64,000 nt of DNA from CBDCCV01 sp965215025 (GTDB lineage Bacteria > Bacteroidota > Rhodothermia > Rhodothermales > Salinibacteraceae). Positions 43,307-52,648 of the stretch are shown here, piece after piece; position 1 is the stretch's first letter; each line of letters opens with the position of its first letter. The notes under the pieces were generated by a model. It was given only the letters and a program-made list of their open reading frames with translations. It was not told the DNA's origin and ran no database searches. The position numbers were made by a program, and so were the translations under genes. Location: the NCBI GenBank assembly GCA_965215025.1, contig CBDCCV010000002.1:558001-622000 (forward strand), read 5' to 3'.

Positions 43307-43654
43307 ATGGCTACCGATCTCATGAGCCTCGTGGAAGCCACTCAGCACCGCGAGGACATCCCTGAATTCTCCCCCGGCGACACCGTCAGCGTTAACGTGC
43401 GCGTGGTGGAGGGCGACAAGGAACGCATCCAGCGCTTTCAGGGCGTCGTCTTGGGCTTCGGCGGGAGCGGGGCCAGCCGCACGTTTACCGTCCGTAAGAT
43501 CTCGGGCGGCATCGGCGTCGAGCGCGTCTTCCCATTGCACTCGCCGCGCCTGGCCGGCATCGAGGTGACGCGCCGGGGCCGCGTGCGCCGCGCCAAGCTC
43601 TACTACCTGCGCGAGCGCCGGGGCAAGGCCGCCCGCATCAAGGAGCGCCAGTAG
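43307..43654 (+). CDS. rplS: 50S ribosomal protein L19
   Basis: A 115-residue L19 with PEFSPGDTVSVNVRVVEG, RIQRFQGVVLG and the C-terminal RRAKLYYLRERRGKAARIKER. It binds at the 30S-50S interface. This is one of the few genes here with a full Shine-Dalgarno sequence (AAGGAGG). A strong terminator ends the operon. Confidence 0.97.
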   Translation: MATDLMSLVEATQHREDIPEFSPGDTVSVNVRVVEGDKERIQRFQGVVLGFGGSGASRTFTVRKISGGIGVERVFPLHSPRLAGIEVTRRGRVRRAKLYYLRERRGKAARIKERQ

Positions 43655-43693
43655 CCGCAACGCCTTCGTCAGGGCGGGCGCCTCAGCTTGCAG

Positions 43694-43728
43694 AAACCGC
43701 CGGCGGCTTGACTGCCCGGCGGTTTTTT
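43694..43728 (+). terminator. Intrinsic terminator of the rpsP-rplS operon
   Basis: A perfect 10-bp stem, AAACCGCCGG (43694-43703) with CCGGCGGTTT (43716-43725), and six T (43723-43728). Confidence 0.9.
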
Positions 43729-43747
43729 GTACCCTTCGCGCGTTGCC

Positions 43748-43830
43748 CGCAGTGACGACGGACGAAAGACGATGGATGACCGGGAGATCTGAGTCTCGTC
43801 TGTCGTCATCCGTCCGTCGTCTTCGTCAAC
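43748..43830. repeat. GACGAC-type intergenic inverted repeat
   Basis: The left arm GACGACGGACGAAAGACGA and the right arm TCGTCTGTCGTCATCCGTCC give an imperfect hairpin of the same type as 5634-5700 and 34086-34200. Confidence 0.6.
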
Positions 43831-43893
43831 CGGGTACGACGGATCGAGTTACCGCACCCTTCCCTCTACGCCGGCATCCTCAGAAGAGAAACC

Positions 43894-44712
43894 ATGCAAC
43901 TCGCCATCTGGGACACCCTGCCGGCTGAACTGCTCGCTTCCGGGATCACGTCGGGCGCTGTAGCGACGCCCTTCGAGGTCGTGCGGATGCGCCCGGAGGA
44001 ATGCGCCGCCCGCCTCATCTCCGGCGACGTGGACGTGGCGCTCGTCCCCACGATGATGGCGCTGCAAGGCGCCGACGGCTTCGACATCGTGCCGGGCGCG
44101 ACGCTGGCTTCGTGGCACTATCCGTACGCGCGGCTTCTCTTGCGCGGCGGGCTTGGCGGCGAGACGGCCACCGTCGCCTACGACCGTCGCCACGTGCAGG
44201 AGCGCACCGTCGCGCGCCTCGTCCTGCGCGAGCACTACGGCTTCGAGCCGGAGTTCATCGCCTACGACAACGCGCCCTCGACGGAAGAGCTTCTCGAAGC
44301 CGATGAGGATGCCGTGCTCCTGGCCGGCCCCGAAGCCCTCACGGCGCGCTCCGACGAGGGACTCGTGCTCGACCTGGGCCAGGAGTGGTACGAGATGGCG
44401 AACTACCCGATGGTGTGGGGCCTGCTGGCCGCGCGCAAAGACACGCTCGCCCCCGAGGCCGCGCAAGCGCTCGTCGCTGCCGTTCAGGCGGCCGAAGAGA
44501 ACCGCCGCTTGTGGATGCAGGCGCAGGAGATGCCGGCCGGCCTCCACGGCTTCTTCCAGGACAGCCTCCGCCTGCGCCTCGACGACCTCGCCGTCGCCAG
44601 CCTGACCGAGTACAAGCATCAGCTTTTCTACGCCGGTGTTTTGAGCGACATCCCCGATCTTTCCTTTGCGCGCCTCCCTGAAAAAGGAGCCTCCGAAGAG
44701 AAAAGCGAGTAG
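43894..44712 (+). CDS. MqnA/MqnD-family menaquinone (futalosine pathway) enzyme
   Basis: A 272-residue periplasmic-binding-like fold protein of the MqnA/MqnD family. It shows DVALVPTMMAL early, SWHYPYARLLL, and EWYEMANYPMVWGLLAARK, which matches the conserved P-x-V-x-G-x-W/L-A-R region. MqnA removes water from chorismate in the futalosine route to menaquinone. The overall pattern favours MqnA over MqnD, but the two are hard to separate by eye. Other mqn genes are not in the window. Confidence 0.75.
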   Translation: MQLAIWDTLPAELLASGITSGAVATPFEVVRMRPEECAARLISGDVDVALVPTMMALQGADGFDIVPGATLASWHYPYARLLLRGGLGGETATVAYDRRHVQERTVARLVLREHYGFEPEFIAYDNAPSTEELLEADEDAVLLAGPEALTARSDEGLVLDLGQEWYEMANYPMVWGLLAARKDTLAPEAAQALVAAVQAAEENRRLWMQAQEMPAGLHGFFQDSLRLRLDDLAVASLTEYKHQLFYAGVLSDIPDLSFARLPEKGASEEKSE

Positions 44713-44754
44713 TACCAGCCTCCAGCCCCCTGTCAATTAGCGGAGAAAAAAGAC

Positions 44755-45216
44755 ATGAGCGAAGGCATTAAGATCATTGTCAAAAATCGCAAGGCGTTCT
44801 ACGACTTCGCCATCGAGGATCGCCTCGAGGCCGGTCTCGTCTTGAAGGGCACCGAGGTGAAGTCCTTGCGTGAGAGCCGGGCGAGCCTGCAGGAAGCCTT
44901 TTGCTCGGCCAACAACGAGGGCGAGATGATCCTGCACGGCTGCCACATCGCTCCGTACGAGCACGCCGGGCACTACAACCACGAGCCGCGCCGCAACCGC
45001 AAGCTCTTGATGCACAAAAACGAGATCCTCAAGTGGAAGGAGGCGAGCGAGCAAAAAGGCTACACCATCGTCCCCCTAAAGCTGTACTTCCGGCGCGGCG
45101 TGGCGAAGCTGGAGATCGGTCTGGGCAAAGGCAAGAAGCAGCACGACAAGCGCCAATCCATCAAGAAAAAAGAGACGAAACGCCGCATGAAACGGGCACT
45201 GCATGAGCATCGGTGA
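44755..45216 (+). CDS. smpB: SsrA-binding protein SmpB
   Basis: A 153-residue SmpB with the conserved core GLVLKGTEVKSLRESRASL and HYNHEPRRNRKLLMHKNEI, and a basic C-terminal tail (DKRQSIKKKETKRRMKRAL) that threads the ribosomal decoding site. It works with tmRNA in rescue of stalled ribosomes; no ssrA gene was found in the window. Confidence 0.96.
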   Translation: MSEGIKIIVKNRKAFYDFAIEDRLEAGLVLKGTEVKSLRESRASLQEAFCSANNEGEMILHGCHIAPYEHAGHYNHEPRRNRKLLMHKNEILKWKEASEQKGYTIVPLKLYFRRGVAKLEIGLGKGKKQHDKRQSIKKKETKRRMKRALHEHR

Positions 45217-45299
45217 GGGCGTTTGAAAAGGGGATAGAGTAAGCGGAAGAAAGGATAAAAAACACGAACACTTAAGCACACACGCACACAAATACAGCA

Positions 45300-46523
45300 A
45301 TGAACTTTCCGTCGGTAGAAGAGCAGCTTAAGCAGATCACGCGCGGCGTCGTGGAGGCGCTGCCCGAGGAGGCGCTCGCCGAGAAGCTCAGGAAATCGCA
45401 GGAGAACGGCACGCCGCTCGTCGTCAAGCTCGGCTGCGACCCGAGCCGGCCGGACCTGCACCTGGGCCACTCCGTCGTCTTGCGCAAGCTGCGGCAGTTC
45501 CAGGACCTGGGGCACCGCGCCGTCCTCATCGTGGGCGACTTTACTGGCATGATCGGCGACCCGACGGGCCGCTCGAAGACGCGCCCGCCGCTCACCCTCG
45601 ACGAGACGCGCCGCAACGGCGAGAGCTACTTCGAGCAGGCCGCCCGAATCCTCGACCCGGAAAAGACCGAGATCCGCTACAACTCCGAGTGGCTCGGCCA
45701 GATGACGTTCGACGAAGTCATCGAGCTGGCGGCGAAGTACACCGTCGCCCGGATGCTCGAGCGCGACGACTTCGAGGAGCGATACCGCGCCGGCGAGGCC
45801 ATCGGCGTGCACGAGTTTCTGTACCCGCTCGCGCAGGCGCAGGACTCCGTCCACATCGGCGCCGACGTCGAACTCGGCGGGACGGACCAGAAGTTCAACC
45901 TCCTGGTGGGCCGGCACGTACAGCAGGCGGCGGGGCAGGAGCCGCAGGTCTGCCTCACGCTCCCGCTCTTAGAGGGCACCGACGGCTCCGAGAAGATGTC
46001 CAAGTCGCTCGACAACGCCATCGGCATCGCCGAGGCGCCCGAAGAGATGTACGGCCAGGTGATGTCCATCCCGGACCGGCTCATCTACCGCTACGCCCTG
46101 CTCGCCACCGACCTTCCCACTGAGGACCTGCCGCAGGTCAAGCGCTTCGCTGAGGAGAACCCGCGCGACGCCAAGCACCAACTCGCCGCCCGGATCGTGG
46201 CGATGTACCACGGCGAGGCCGCCGCCGAGGCCGCCCGCGATCACTTCGAGAAGACCGTCGTCCAGGGCGGCATCCCGGACGACATCCCGGAGCACCGCCC
46301 GCAACCCAAGAAAGGCACGGAGATCGGCCTCTTGAACCTCATGAAAGGCGCCGGCCTCACGCAGTCGAACGGCGAGGGCCGCCGCATGATCGAGCAGGGT
46401 GCCGTGAGCATCAACGGCGAGAAGGTCGAGGACACAGGCCGCTACATCGACTTGGCCGAGGAGGCGCCGTTCGTCCTGCAAGTGGGCAAGCGCCGCTACG
46501 CGCGGGTGGTGTGGGAGGGATAA
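45300..46523 (+). CDS. tyrS: Tyrosyl-tRNA synthetase
   Basis: A 407-residue class I synthetase. HLGH replaces HIGH, EKMSKS is present, and the C-terminus is an S4-type domain (GAVSINGEKVEDTGRYI). The GDFTGMIGDPTGRS segment marks the TyrZ-like branch. The upstream 83-base gap has no Tyr-codon leader or T-box that I can see. Confidence 0.95.
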   Translation: MNFPSVEEQLKQITRGVVEALPEEALAEKLRKSQENGTPLVVKLGCDPSRPDLHLGHSVVLRKLRQFQDLGHRAVLIVGDFTGMIGDPTGRSKTRPPLTLDETRRNGESYFEQAARILDPEKTEIRYNSEWLGQMTFDEVIELAAKYTVARMLERDDFEERYRAGEAIGVHEFLYPLAQAQDSVHIGADVELGGTDQKFNLLVGRHVQQAAGQEPQVCLTLPLLEGTDGSEKMSKSLDNAIGIAEAPEEMYGQVMSIPDRLIYRYALLATDLPTEDLPQVKRFAEENPRDAKHQLAARIVAMYHGEAAAEAARDHFEKTVVQGGIPDDIPEHRPQPKKGTEIGLLNLMKGAGLTQSNGEGRRMIEQGAVSINGEKVEDTGRYIDLAEEAPFVLQVGKRRYARVVWEG

Positions 46524-46525
46524 TG

Positions 46526-46547
46526 CCAAATCCGCAGCCGGATTTGG
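46526..46547 (+). terminator. Hairpin after tyrS
   Basis: CCAAATCCG pairs perfectly with CGGATTTGG around a 4-base loop, directly after the tyrS stop. No T-run follows. It lies in the gap between convergent genes. Confidence 0.4.
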
Positions 46548-46607
46548 ATGTGGGAGTAAGTGAGGTGGTACAAGAGCGTCGCGCCCCCTTCCTCATACGG
46601 TCCCTCG

Positions 46608-48533
46608 CTAAAAAGAATCGCCCTCCTGTTCGTCTCGGTCCTCCTCATCGTCAGGGCTGGCCAAGTCCGCCAGCTCCTCGAGGTAGGTGTCAAGCCCCTG
46701 GCCGAGCCGCTCGCGCATCGCCTCGAGGTGGGCGTAGAAGTCGCGCTTGAACGGCCCGTACGCCTCTGCCCGCCGCTCCTCTGTCCGGAGCGTGCGTGCG
46801 TACTCCACGCAGAGTTGCACCAGGACCGCGCTCGTCCCGGCCGTAGCCACGCCGCTCGCGAGCGAGCCTCCGACGCCGAAGAGCATGATCAGGGCGTCCA
46901 CAGGCTCGCCGGCCAGGTACGTGAGCGCCCCTTTGAGCGACTCTTCCTGCAGCTTCTCGAACGGATTCGCCTCTGGGAAGCGCGCCCGGACGTAGAGGAG
47001 GAGCATGAGCGCGGCGCGACCGTCGAGCCGGCCCGAGAAGGCGAGATGGCGCACGAGCGTGACGTAGGGCTTCGCGTCGGCCCCCTCGTTCAGCACGTAG
47101 AGCCGGCGCGCGACGGCGCGCTCGAGGTCCTCCGACGAGGCGCTCTCCTGCTCCAAGAAGTCGCCGGCCTCGTGGTGACGGAGCCGGGCGCGCATCAGGG
47201 CGAGTTGCTCTCCCTTCGCCGCCTCCACGGCCTGCTCGATGGCGGCGACCGTGCCGTCGGCGAGCACCCACGCCTCCCACGCCCGCTCGTGCTCGTGGGG
47301 CCGCACGGCGTCCACGAACGCCCACTTCTCCGGGAGGGATTCGTCCGCGCGCTCTCGCTCGGCGAGCCATTCGTAGACGAAGGCGAGGGCGTCCTGGACC
47401 TCGGCGGCGTGGGCGTACTTCCGGAAGGGCCGCTCCCACCCCGGCTCGCTCACCTCGACGTGCCCGAGGGCGACCCCGCGCAGGAAGCCTTCGTCTCCGG
47501 CTTCGAAGAGGAGCCGCTCGTGCCAGAGCAGCTGCTCGATGGCGGCGTCGCGCTCTGCGTGCCGGCCGGCGGCGTCGAGGACAAGCGCGCGCATGTACCG
47601 CGCCGGGAGGAAGCCCGCCCGTGCTGCCTCGTCTGCATCGGCCGAGGCCGGGTCGAAGGCCGGGGCGGCGCGCTCGAAGCAGCGCAGGGCCAGGAGCGGC
47701 TGCGGCGCTGCGCCGTAGTCGAAGGCGAAGAGGTGGCCGGCGTAGTAGAGCTGCTCCGGGTCCACCTCTTGGCCGCGCCCGGCCGCCTGGAGCAACTCTC
47801 GGGCGTGGGCGCGGGCGTCCTCAAGGAGGCCGGGGTTCTCCATCTCGTACGCCCGGTACGTCAGGGCGTAGTAGAACTGGCCGAGGAGGTCGCCCTCGTC
47901 TAAGTCGTCGAGGCGGGCGAAGTGGCGCTGCGCCTCGAACGGGTCGCCGAGGTAGTAGGCGCCGAGACCGAGCGTGACGAGCCAGCCGCGCGGGCTGAGC
48001 GTCCCCTTCCCGGTCCGGCTGTACTCGGAGAGCTTGAGGTAGGGCCGCGCGCGCGCCTCGGCCTCGGAGAGGAAGGCAGGGTGGCGGAGGAAGGCCGCGA
48101 GGAGGCCATGGCTGTGGAAGAGGGAGAGGACGAGGAGCGGGGCGGCGCCCGTGGTGCGGAGCCGGTCTACGACCTTGGGGAGGAGCTTGAACGCATCGAA
48201 GCACTGCTTCCACGTCAGGCCGCGCTCGGCGATGTAGGCAACGCGGAGCAAGGAGCGGTGGGCCTCGGGCAGCCGGTCCAGCTTCCGCAGCGCGAGGCTG
48301 CGGTTGCGCCAGGCGATGGCGTCGGCGGGGTCGAGGCGGATTGCTTCGTTTAAGGCTTCGAGCGCGGCGGCGTGGCGGCCGAGGCCGTTGAGCGTGCTGC
48401 CCTTGTTGTTCCAAGCGATGGCGGCGGCGGGGTCGAGGCGGATCGCTTCGTCGAAAGCTTCGAGCGCCTCCGCGTATCGGCCGGCACCGTAAGCCTCTAC
48501 GCCCTTCTTGAACCAGACCTCAGCTTCGGACAT
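46608..48533 (-). CDS. TPR-repeat protein
   Basis: 641 residues. Residues 1-85 hold two and a half TPR units (AEVWFKKGVEAYGAGRYAEA, AIAWNNKGSTLNGLGRHAAA, AIAWRNRSLALRKLDRLPEA). The remainder is helical with weaker TPR-like character. Near residue 570 a hydrophobic Gly/Ala/Val-rich stretch (IMLFGVGGSLASGVATAG) may be a membrane segment. No catalytic motif is visible. It may be a scaffold; the partner is unknown. Start is ATG at 48533. Confidence 0.75.
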   Translation of the reverse strand: MSEAEVWFKKGVEAYGAGRYAEALEAFDEAIRLDPAAAIAWNNKGSTLNGLGRHAAALEALNEAIRLDPADAIAWRNRSLALRKLDRLPEAHRSLLRVAYIAERGLTWKQCFDAFKLLPKVVDRLRTTGAAPLLVLSLFHSHGLLAAFLRHPAFLSEAEARARPYLKLSEYSRTGKGTLSPRGWLVTLGLGAYYLGDPFEAQRHFARLDDLDEGDLLGQFYYALTYRAYEMENPGLLEDARAHARELLQAAGRGQEVDPEQLYYAGHLFAFDYGAAPQPLLALRCFERAAPAFDPASADADEAARAGFLPARYMRALVLDAAGRHAERDAAIEQLLWHERLLFEAGDEGFLRGVALGHVEVSEPGWERPFRKYAHAAEVQDALAFVYEWLAERERADESLPEKWAFVDAVRPHEHERAWEAWVLADGTVAAIEQAVEAAKGEQLALMRARLRHHEAGDFLEQESASSEDLERAVARRLYVLNEGADAKPYVTLVRHLAFSGRLDGRAALMLLLYVRARFPEANPFEKLQEESLKGALTYLAGEPVDALIMLFGVGGSLASGVATAGTSAVLVQLCVEYARTLRTEERRAEAYGPFKRDFYAHLEAMRERLGQGLDTYLEELADLASPDDEEDRDEQEGDSF

Positions 48534-48840
48534 GGAGCTGCACCGAGCGCTTCTGCGAAGGGGATTCCGGCTCCTGCGCCTGGCGACGGGACATCCGCGA
48601 CGGAATGCGCCCCGCGCCGGAAGCGCAGCGGCCTCTCACCAAGATAAGCGACGGCGAGGCGCTTAGTCTACTCCCTCTCCTCGCGTCTCTCCTCCGAGTG
48701 CCGTGATGTGCCAGCGCCTCCACATCACGCGCCGCTCCACACATGGCCTATAGTGTTCAATCTGCTCCTTTGCTACCACTTCACAGGGTACGGGTGTATG
48801 GGGGTGTGGAGGTTGGGTGCGCTCAACCTGCCCGTCTCCA
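48534..48840. other. Intergenic region, no gene seen
   Basis: About 300 bases between two minus-strand genes. A perfect 8-bp hairpin GTGATGTG/CACATCAC (48703-48728) lies here, without a T-run. No credible coding sequence or RNA gene was seen. Confidence 0.4.
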
Positions 48841-49086
48841 TCAAGCACCCGTGCGGATGAGCGCCTGCTTCCGGGCGCGGCGAAGCTGTTTGATGGCGTA
48901 CTCGCGTCGCATCGCCTCGCTCTTGGTAGCGAAGTCTTCTGTGTGGACGAGGCGGACGGGCGTGCGGCCCCGCGTGTAGCGCGCGCCTGCGCCCGCGTTG
49001 TGCTCGGCGAGGCGGCGCTCCACGTCCGTCGTGTAGCCGGTGTAGAGCGTGCCGTCGGCGCATTCGAGGATGTAGACGTGGTGCAC
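48841..49086 (-). CDS. GIY-YIG nuclease-domain protein (UPF0213-like)
   Basis: An ~81-residue single-domain GIY-YIG protein. VYILECADGTLYTGYT carries the VYI and YTG halves of the motif, followed by the Arg helix DVERRLAEHN and the Glu in KSEAMRREYAIKQL. Stand-alone members of this size are common, and their function is unclear. The frame is open to 49197, but GTG at 49086 places the motif at the usual N-terminal position. Confidence 0.8.
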   Translation of the reverse strand: MHHVYILECADGTLYTGYTTDVERRLAEHNAGAGARYTRGRTPVRLVHTEDFATKSEAMRREYAIKQLRRARKQALIRTGA

Positions 49087-49199
49087 GCGGCGCAGGGTGT
49101 TTTCGGTGGAAGGGAAGCCGAGGCAAAAAACGCCGCCATCAGGCAGAAAGGAAAGCGCGCCGGCTTTCAGATGTGCGCGGCGGTGCGTATGCTGCAAGC

Positions 49200-51476
49200 A
49201 TGGACACGCAAGCGCCGCCCGAGCAGCATCCCGTCACGCTCCGCTTCCGCTCTGGGCGGCTGGAGGCGGCGTTCCGGCAGGCGTACGCTCAGAAGTCCGT
49301 CGGCACGGTGCGCGTGGCGCTCGCCGTGGGCGTGGTGCTCTACGGGCTGCTCTTCGGCGCGATGGACAGCTGGAACGCCGAGGAAAGTTTGGCGGCGATC
49401 TGGGCTATCCGTAGCGGCGTGTGCGCGGCAGCGCTCGGCGTCCTGGCGTTCAGCTTCACGGAGCATTTCCGGCGGTGGATGCAGCCGGTGCTGGCCGTGC
49501 TCGTGGTCCTCGCCGGCCTCGGCCTCGTGGCGATGCTTGCCCTGAGCACCACGGGCGATTACTACGACGGGCCGGTGCTGCTCATCCTGCCGGCCTTCGT
49601 GGTGCTGAGGCTGCGCTTCTGGCCGGCCACGCTCGCCACTGGGATTGTCGTCGCGGCGTACTTCGCCGTGCTCTTCGGCGTGAAAAATCCGCCGCTCGAC
49701 GCGCTCCTCAACAGCGCCATCTTCGTCACCGCCGCGCTCGTCATTGGGATGGTGGCGGGGTACGCGCTCGAAGCCTACGCCCGGCGCGACTTCTGGCAGG
49801 CGCGCCTCATCGACCAGGAGCGCCGCGAGAACGCCCGCCTCCTGCGCGCCCGCACGCGCTTTTTCAGCAACGTCTCGCACGAACTCCGCACGCCGCTCAC
49901 GCTCATCGCCGGCCCGCTCAGCGACGTGCTGACAGATGAAAGCGCGCTGCCCGACGCCCTCCGCCGCCCGCTTCAAACGGCGCACGCGCAGGCCGGGCGC
50001 CTCCGCCGTCTCGTGGACGAACTCCTCGACCTGGCCAAGCTTGACGCCGGGCGGCTCCCGCTGCGCGCGCAGGAGATCGACCTCGTGCCGCTTCTGGAGC
50101 GCCTGCGCGAGAGCTTCGTCCACCGCGCCGGCCGCCTCAGTCTCCGCCTGGAGATGGAGACCGACGCAGCGGCGTGCCCGGTGTTTGCCGATCCGCCTAA
50201 GCTCGAGACGATTCTCGTCAACCTCCTCGGCAACGCGCTGCGGTTCACGCCGGAGGGCGGGCGCGTGCGGCTCGTCCTTCTTTCAGAAGAGGAGCACGCC
50301 GAGATCCGCGTGGAGGACACTGGGCCGGGGATCGCCGAGGAGGAGCAGGCGCGGCTCTTCGAGCGCTTCCAGCAGGCGTCGGGGAGCGAAGGCGGCACGG
50401 GCATTGGCTTGGCGCTCGTAAAAGAGCTTGCCGAGCTGCACCACGGCACCGTGTCCGTCGAGAGCGCGGAAGACGAAGGCACCCGCTTCACCCTGCGTCT
50501 GCCGAAGGGGCGCGCGCAACTCGCGCCGGACGAGCTTGCCCCTGCGGATGCGTCTCGCACCACCCTCGGTCCGTCCGAAGCCCCGTCGCCCGAAGAGGCC
50601 GCGCCCGACTCCGCTGATGCCGCACTGGATGCCGCTGCGGCCGTCGTTCTCGTCGTAGAAGATCACGCGGAGATGCGCCGCTACATCGCCGACGGCCTCC
50701 GCGCGGCGTACCAGATCGTCGAAGCCGCCGATGGCGAAGCGGGGCTGCTGAAGGCGCGCGCCGTCGTCCCCGACTGCATCGTCTCGGACGTGATGATGCC
50801 AGGGATGGACGGCTTCGATTTCTGCCGCGCCGTGAAGACCGACCCGGCGCTCGACCACATCCCCGTCATCCTGCTCACGGCCCGCGCCTCGACTGAGAGC
50901 GCCGTCGAGGGCCTCCACACCGGCGCCGACGACTATGTGCGCAAGCCGTTTAACGCGCGCGAACTTGAAGCGCGTGTGCGCGGCCTCATCGAGAGCCGCC
51001 GCCGCCTGCGCGCCCGCTTCAGCGAGCAGGCGCTCGTGCGCACCGGCCCGCCCGAGGCACCCTCGGCAGAAAAGAAGCTGCCGGATGCCGCGCAGCCGAC
51101 TCCGGTGGACGTGAAGTCCGCCGAGGAGGTCTTCATCGAAGAGGCGCGCGCCGTAGTCGAGCGGCACCTCGACGACGAAGCCTTTAGCGTCGAAGCCTTC
51201 GCCGAGGAGCTTAGCCTGAGCGAGCGGCAGCTTCAGCGCAAGCTCAGGGCCATCGCCGATCAGACGCCCTCGGCCTTCATCCGGCTGATGCGGCTGCGGC
51301 GCGGCGCGCAGCTTCTGGCGCAAGGCTACGGCACCGTCTCCGAGATCGCTTACGCCGTCGGCTTCTCCACGCCGAGCTACTTTACGAAGTGCTTCGGCGA
51401 AGTCTTTGAGCAGACGCCGACCGAGTACGCCGCTTTGGCTGAGAAACGAGGAAAGGAAGAGGCGAGGAAACGATGA
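49200..51476 (+). CDS. Hybrid sensor histidine kinase / response regulator with AraC DNA-binding domain
   Basis: About 758 residues carrying a whole two-component pathway in one chain. An N-terminal membrane part has about six hydrophobic segments (residues ~35-190). The HisKA motif SHELRTPL has the phospho-His at 227. The HATPase has NLLGNALRFTPEGG, DTGPGIAEEE and GGTGIGLALVKEL. A receiver follows, with the phospho-Asp in VSDVMMPGMDGF, and then a C-terminal AraC helix-turn-helix (SVEAFAEELSLSERQLQRKL, IAYAVGFSTPSYFTKCF). The layout resembles Bacteroidota hybrid two-component systems, but it has a membrane sensor instead of a large periplasmic beta-propeller. The signal and target genes are unknown. 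Confidence 0.93.
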   Translation: MDTQAPPEQHPVTLRFRSGRLEAAFRQAYAQKSVGTVRVALAVGVVLYGLLFGAMDSWNAEESLAAIWAIRSGVCAAALGVLAFSFTEHFRRWMQPVLAVLVVLAGLGLVAMLALSTTGDYYDGPVLLILPAFVVLRLRFWPATLATGIVVAAYFAVLFGVKNPPLDALLNSAIFVTAALVIGMVAGYALEAYARRDFWQARLIDQERRENARLLRARTRFFSNVSHELRTPLTLIAGPLSDVLTDESALPDALRRPLQTAHAQAGRLRRLVDELLDLAKLDAGRLPLRAQEIDLVPLLERLRESFVHRAGRLSLRLEMETDAAACPVFADPPKLETILVNLLGNALRFTPEGGRVRLVLLSEEEHAEIRVEDTGPGIAEEEQARLFERFQQASGSEGGTGIGLALVKELAELHHGTVSVESAEDEGTRFTLRLPKGRAQLAPDELAPADASRTTLGPSEAPSPEEAAPDSADAALDAAAAVVLVVEDHAEMRRYIADGLRAAYQIVEAADGEAGLLKARAVVPDCIVSDVMMPGMDGFDFCRAVKTDPALDHIPVILLTARASTESAVEGLHTGADDYVRKPFNARELEARVRGLIESRRRLRARFSEQALVRTGPPEAPSAEKKLPDAAQPTPVDVKSAEEVFIEEARAVVERHLDDEAFSVEAFAEELSLSERQLQRKLRAIADQTPSAFIRLMRLRRGAQLLAQGYGTVSEIAYAVGFSTPSYFTKCFGEVFEQTPTEYAALAEKRGKEEARKR

Positions 51477-51501
51477 GAACACGCGACGCTTCGTTTCCTC
51501 G
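51463..51501. terminator. Perfect hairpin between convergent kinase and reductase genes
   Basis: CGAGGAAACGA (51463-51473) and TCGTTTCCTCG (51491-51501) pair over 11 bp. The left arm forms the last codons of the kinase gene. The arm is the same as in the repeat at 698-749. It may terminate transcription from both sides. Confidence 0.55.
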
Positions 51502-51511
51502 ACGCGTCGGC

Positions 51512-52648
51512 TCATCCCTCCGGCTCCGGCTCCGGCAGATGCCCCGCGCGGCGCCTCCGGGCGGGCACGTCGAGCGCGTCGTACGTCTCGCCGAAGACGA
51601 ATTGCTTGATGCCGTCAGAGCCTAAGAAATCGTGCGGGAAGCCGAGGGCGATTTCGCTCGCCTCGTTCAAACGGCTCAGGTGACCGCCCTCAAGCTGCAC
51701 GCCAAGGCAGCCGAGGTTGTCCTCGATGTGCTCCGCCGAGCGCGCCCCGATGATAGGGATGTGCCGCCCCGGCTGCTGTCGGATCCACGCCAGCGCCACC
51801 TGCGCCGGGCTGCGGCCGATGGCTTCCGCGATCTCGACGGTGGCGCGGGCGATCCCCTCGGCGCGCTCGGTGCGGTACTTGTCGTACATCTCCTGCTCGA
51901 CCTGCTGAAGGCGCGTGCCGCCGCTCTCGCCGCCGCTTGACGAACCATCGCTTGAAGCCGAGCCGTCGCCCGAAGCGTTTTCGCCGAGGTACTTGCCTGT
52001 GAGCGTGCCGGAGGCGAGCGGCGACCAGTCCAGCACCGAGAGGTTCTTCGCCTCGGCCATCGGCAGGAGGTCGCGTTCGGGCGTGCGCTCGATGAGGCTG
52101 TACTCGATCTGAAGCGCGGCGAAGGCCGTCCACCCGCGCAACTCGGCGATGGCGTTGGCCTCGCTCACCACCCACGCCGGCGCGTCCGAGACGCCGATGT
52201 AGAGCACTTTCCCCTGCCGCACGAGGTCGTCGAGCGCGCGCAAAACCTCCTCGGTGGGCGTCATTACGTCCCAGGCGTGCATCCACAGGAGGTCGATGTA
52301 ATCCGTGCCGAGGCGCCGCAGGCTGCCCTCGACGCTCTGCACGAGCGCCTTGCGGTGGTTGCCGCCCGAATTCGGATCGCCGGGGCGCATGGCCGAGGTG
52401 TACTTCGTGGCAATGACGAAGCGGTCGCGCTCCGAGCCGGCGAACTTCCCGACAAGCTCCTCGCTCGTGCCGTTGGTGTAGGCGTTGGCCGTGTCGATGA
52501 AGTTGCCGCCGGCCTCGACGAAGGCGTCGAACATCCGGCGCGACTCGCTTTCGGAAGCGCCCCAGCCCCAGTCCTCGCCAAAGGTCATCGTGCCGAGGCA
52601 GAGTTCGGAAACGCGCAGGCCGGTGGGACCGAGCAGTTGGTAACGCAT
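51512..52648 (-). CDS. Aldo/keto reductase
   Basis: A 378-residue AKR with a TIM-barrel layout. The catalytic Asp and Tyr are in FIDTANAY, Lys in ATKYT and His in LLWMHAWD. The NADP-binding end is IPIIGARSAEHIEDNLG. An unusual Gly/Ser-rich insertion (~25 residues: around GDGSASSDGSSSGGESGG) sits in a surface loop near residue 230. Substrate unknown. Confidence 0.92.
   Translation of the reverse strand: MRYQLLGPTGLRVSELCLGTMTFGEDWGWGASESESRRMFDAFVEAGGNFIDTANAYTNGTSEELVGKFAGSERDRFVIATKYTSAMRPGDPNSGGNHRKALVQSVEGSLRRLGTDYIDLLWMHAWDVMTPTEEVLRALDDLVRQGKVLYIGVSDAPAWVVSEANAIAELRGWTAFAALQIEYSLIERTPERDLLPMAEAKNLSVLDWSPLASGTLTGKYLGENASGDGSASSDGSSSGGESGGTRLQQVEQEMYDKYRTERAEGIARATVEIAEAIGRSPAQVALAWIRQQPGRHIPIIGARSAEHIEDNLGCLGVQLEGGHLSRLNEASEIALGFPHDFLGSDGIKQFVFGETYDALDVPARRRRAGHLPEPEPEG

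Noticed and set aside
45217..45299. T-box or leader peptide before tyrS
   Set aside because: No Tyr-codon run, T-box motif or terminator hairpin was visible in the 83-base gap.
46560..47903. 447-residue plus-strand ORF
   Set aside because: Antisense to the TPR protein, Arg/Gly/Val-rich, no domain.
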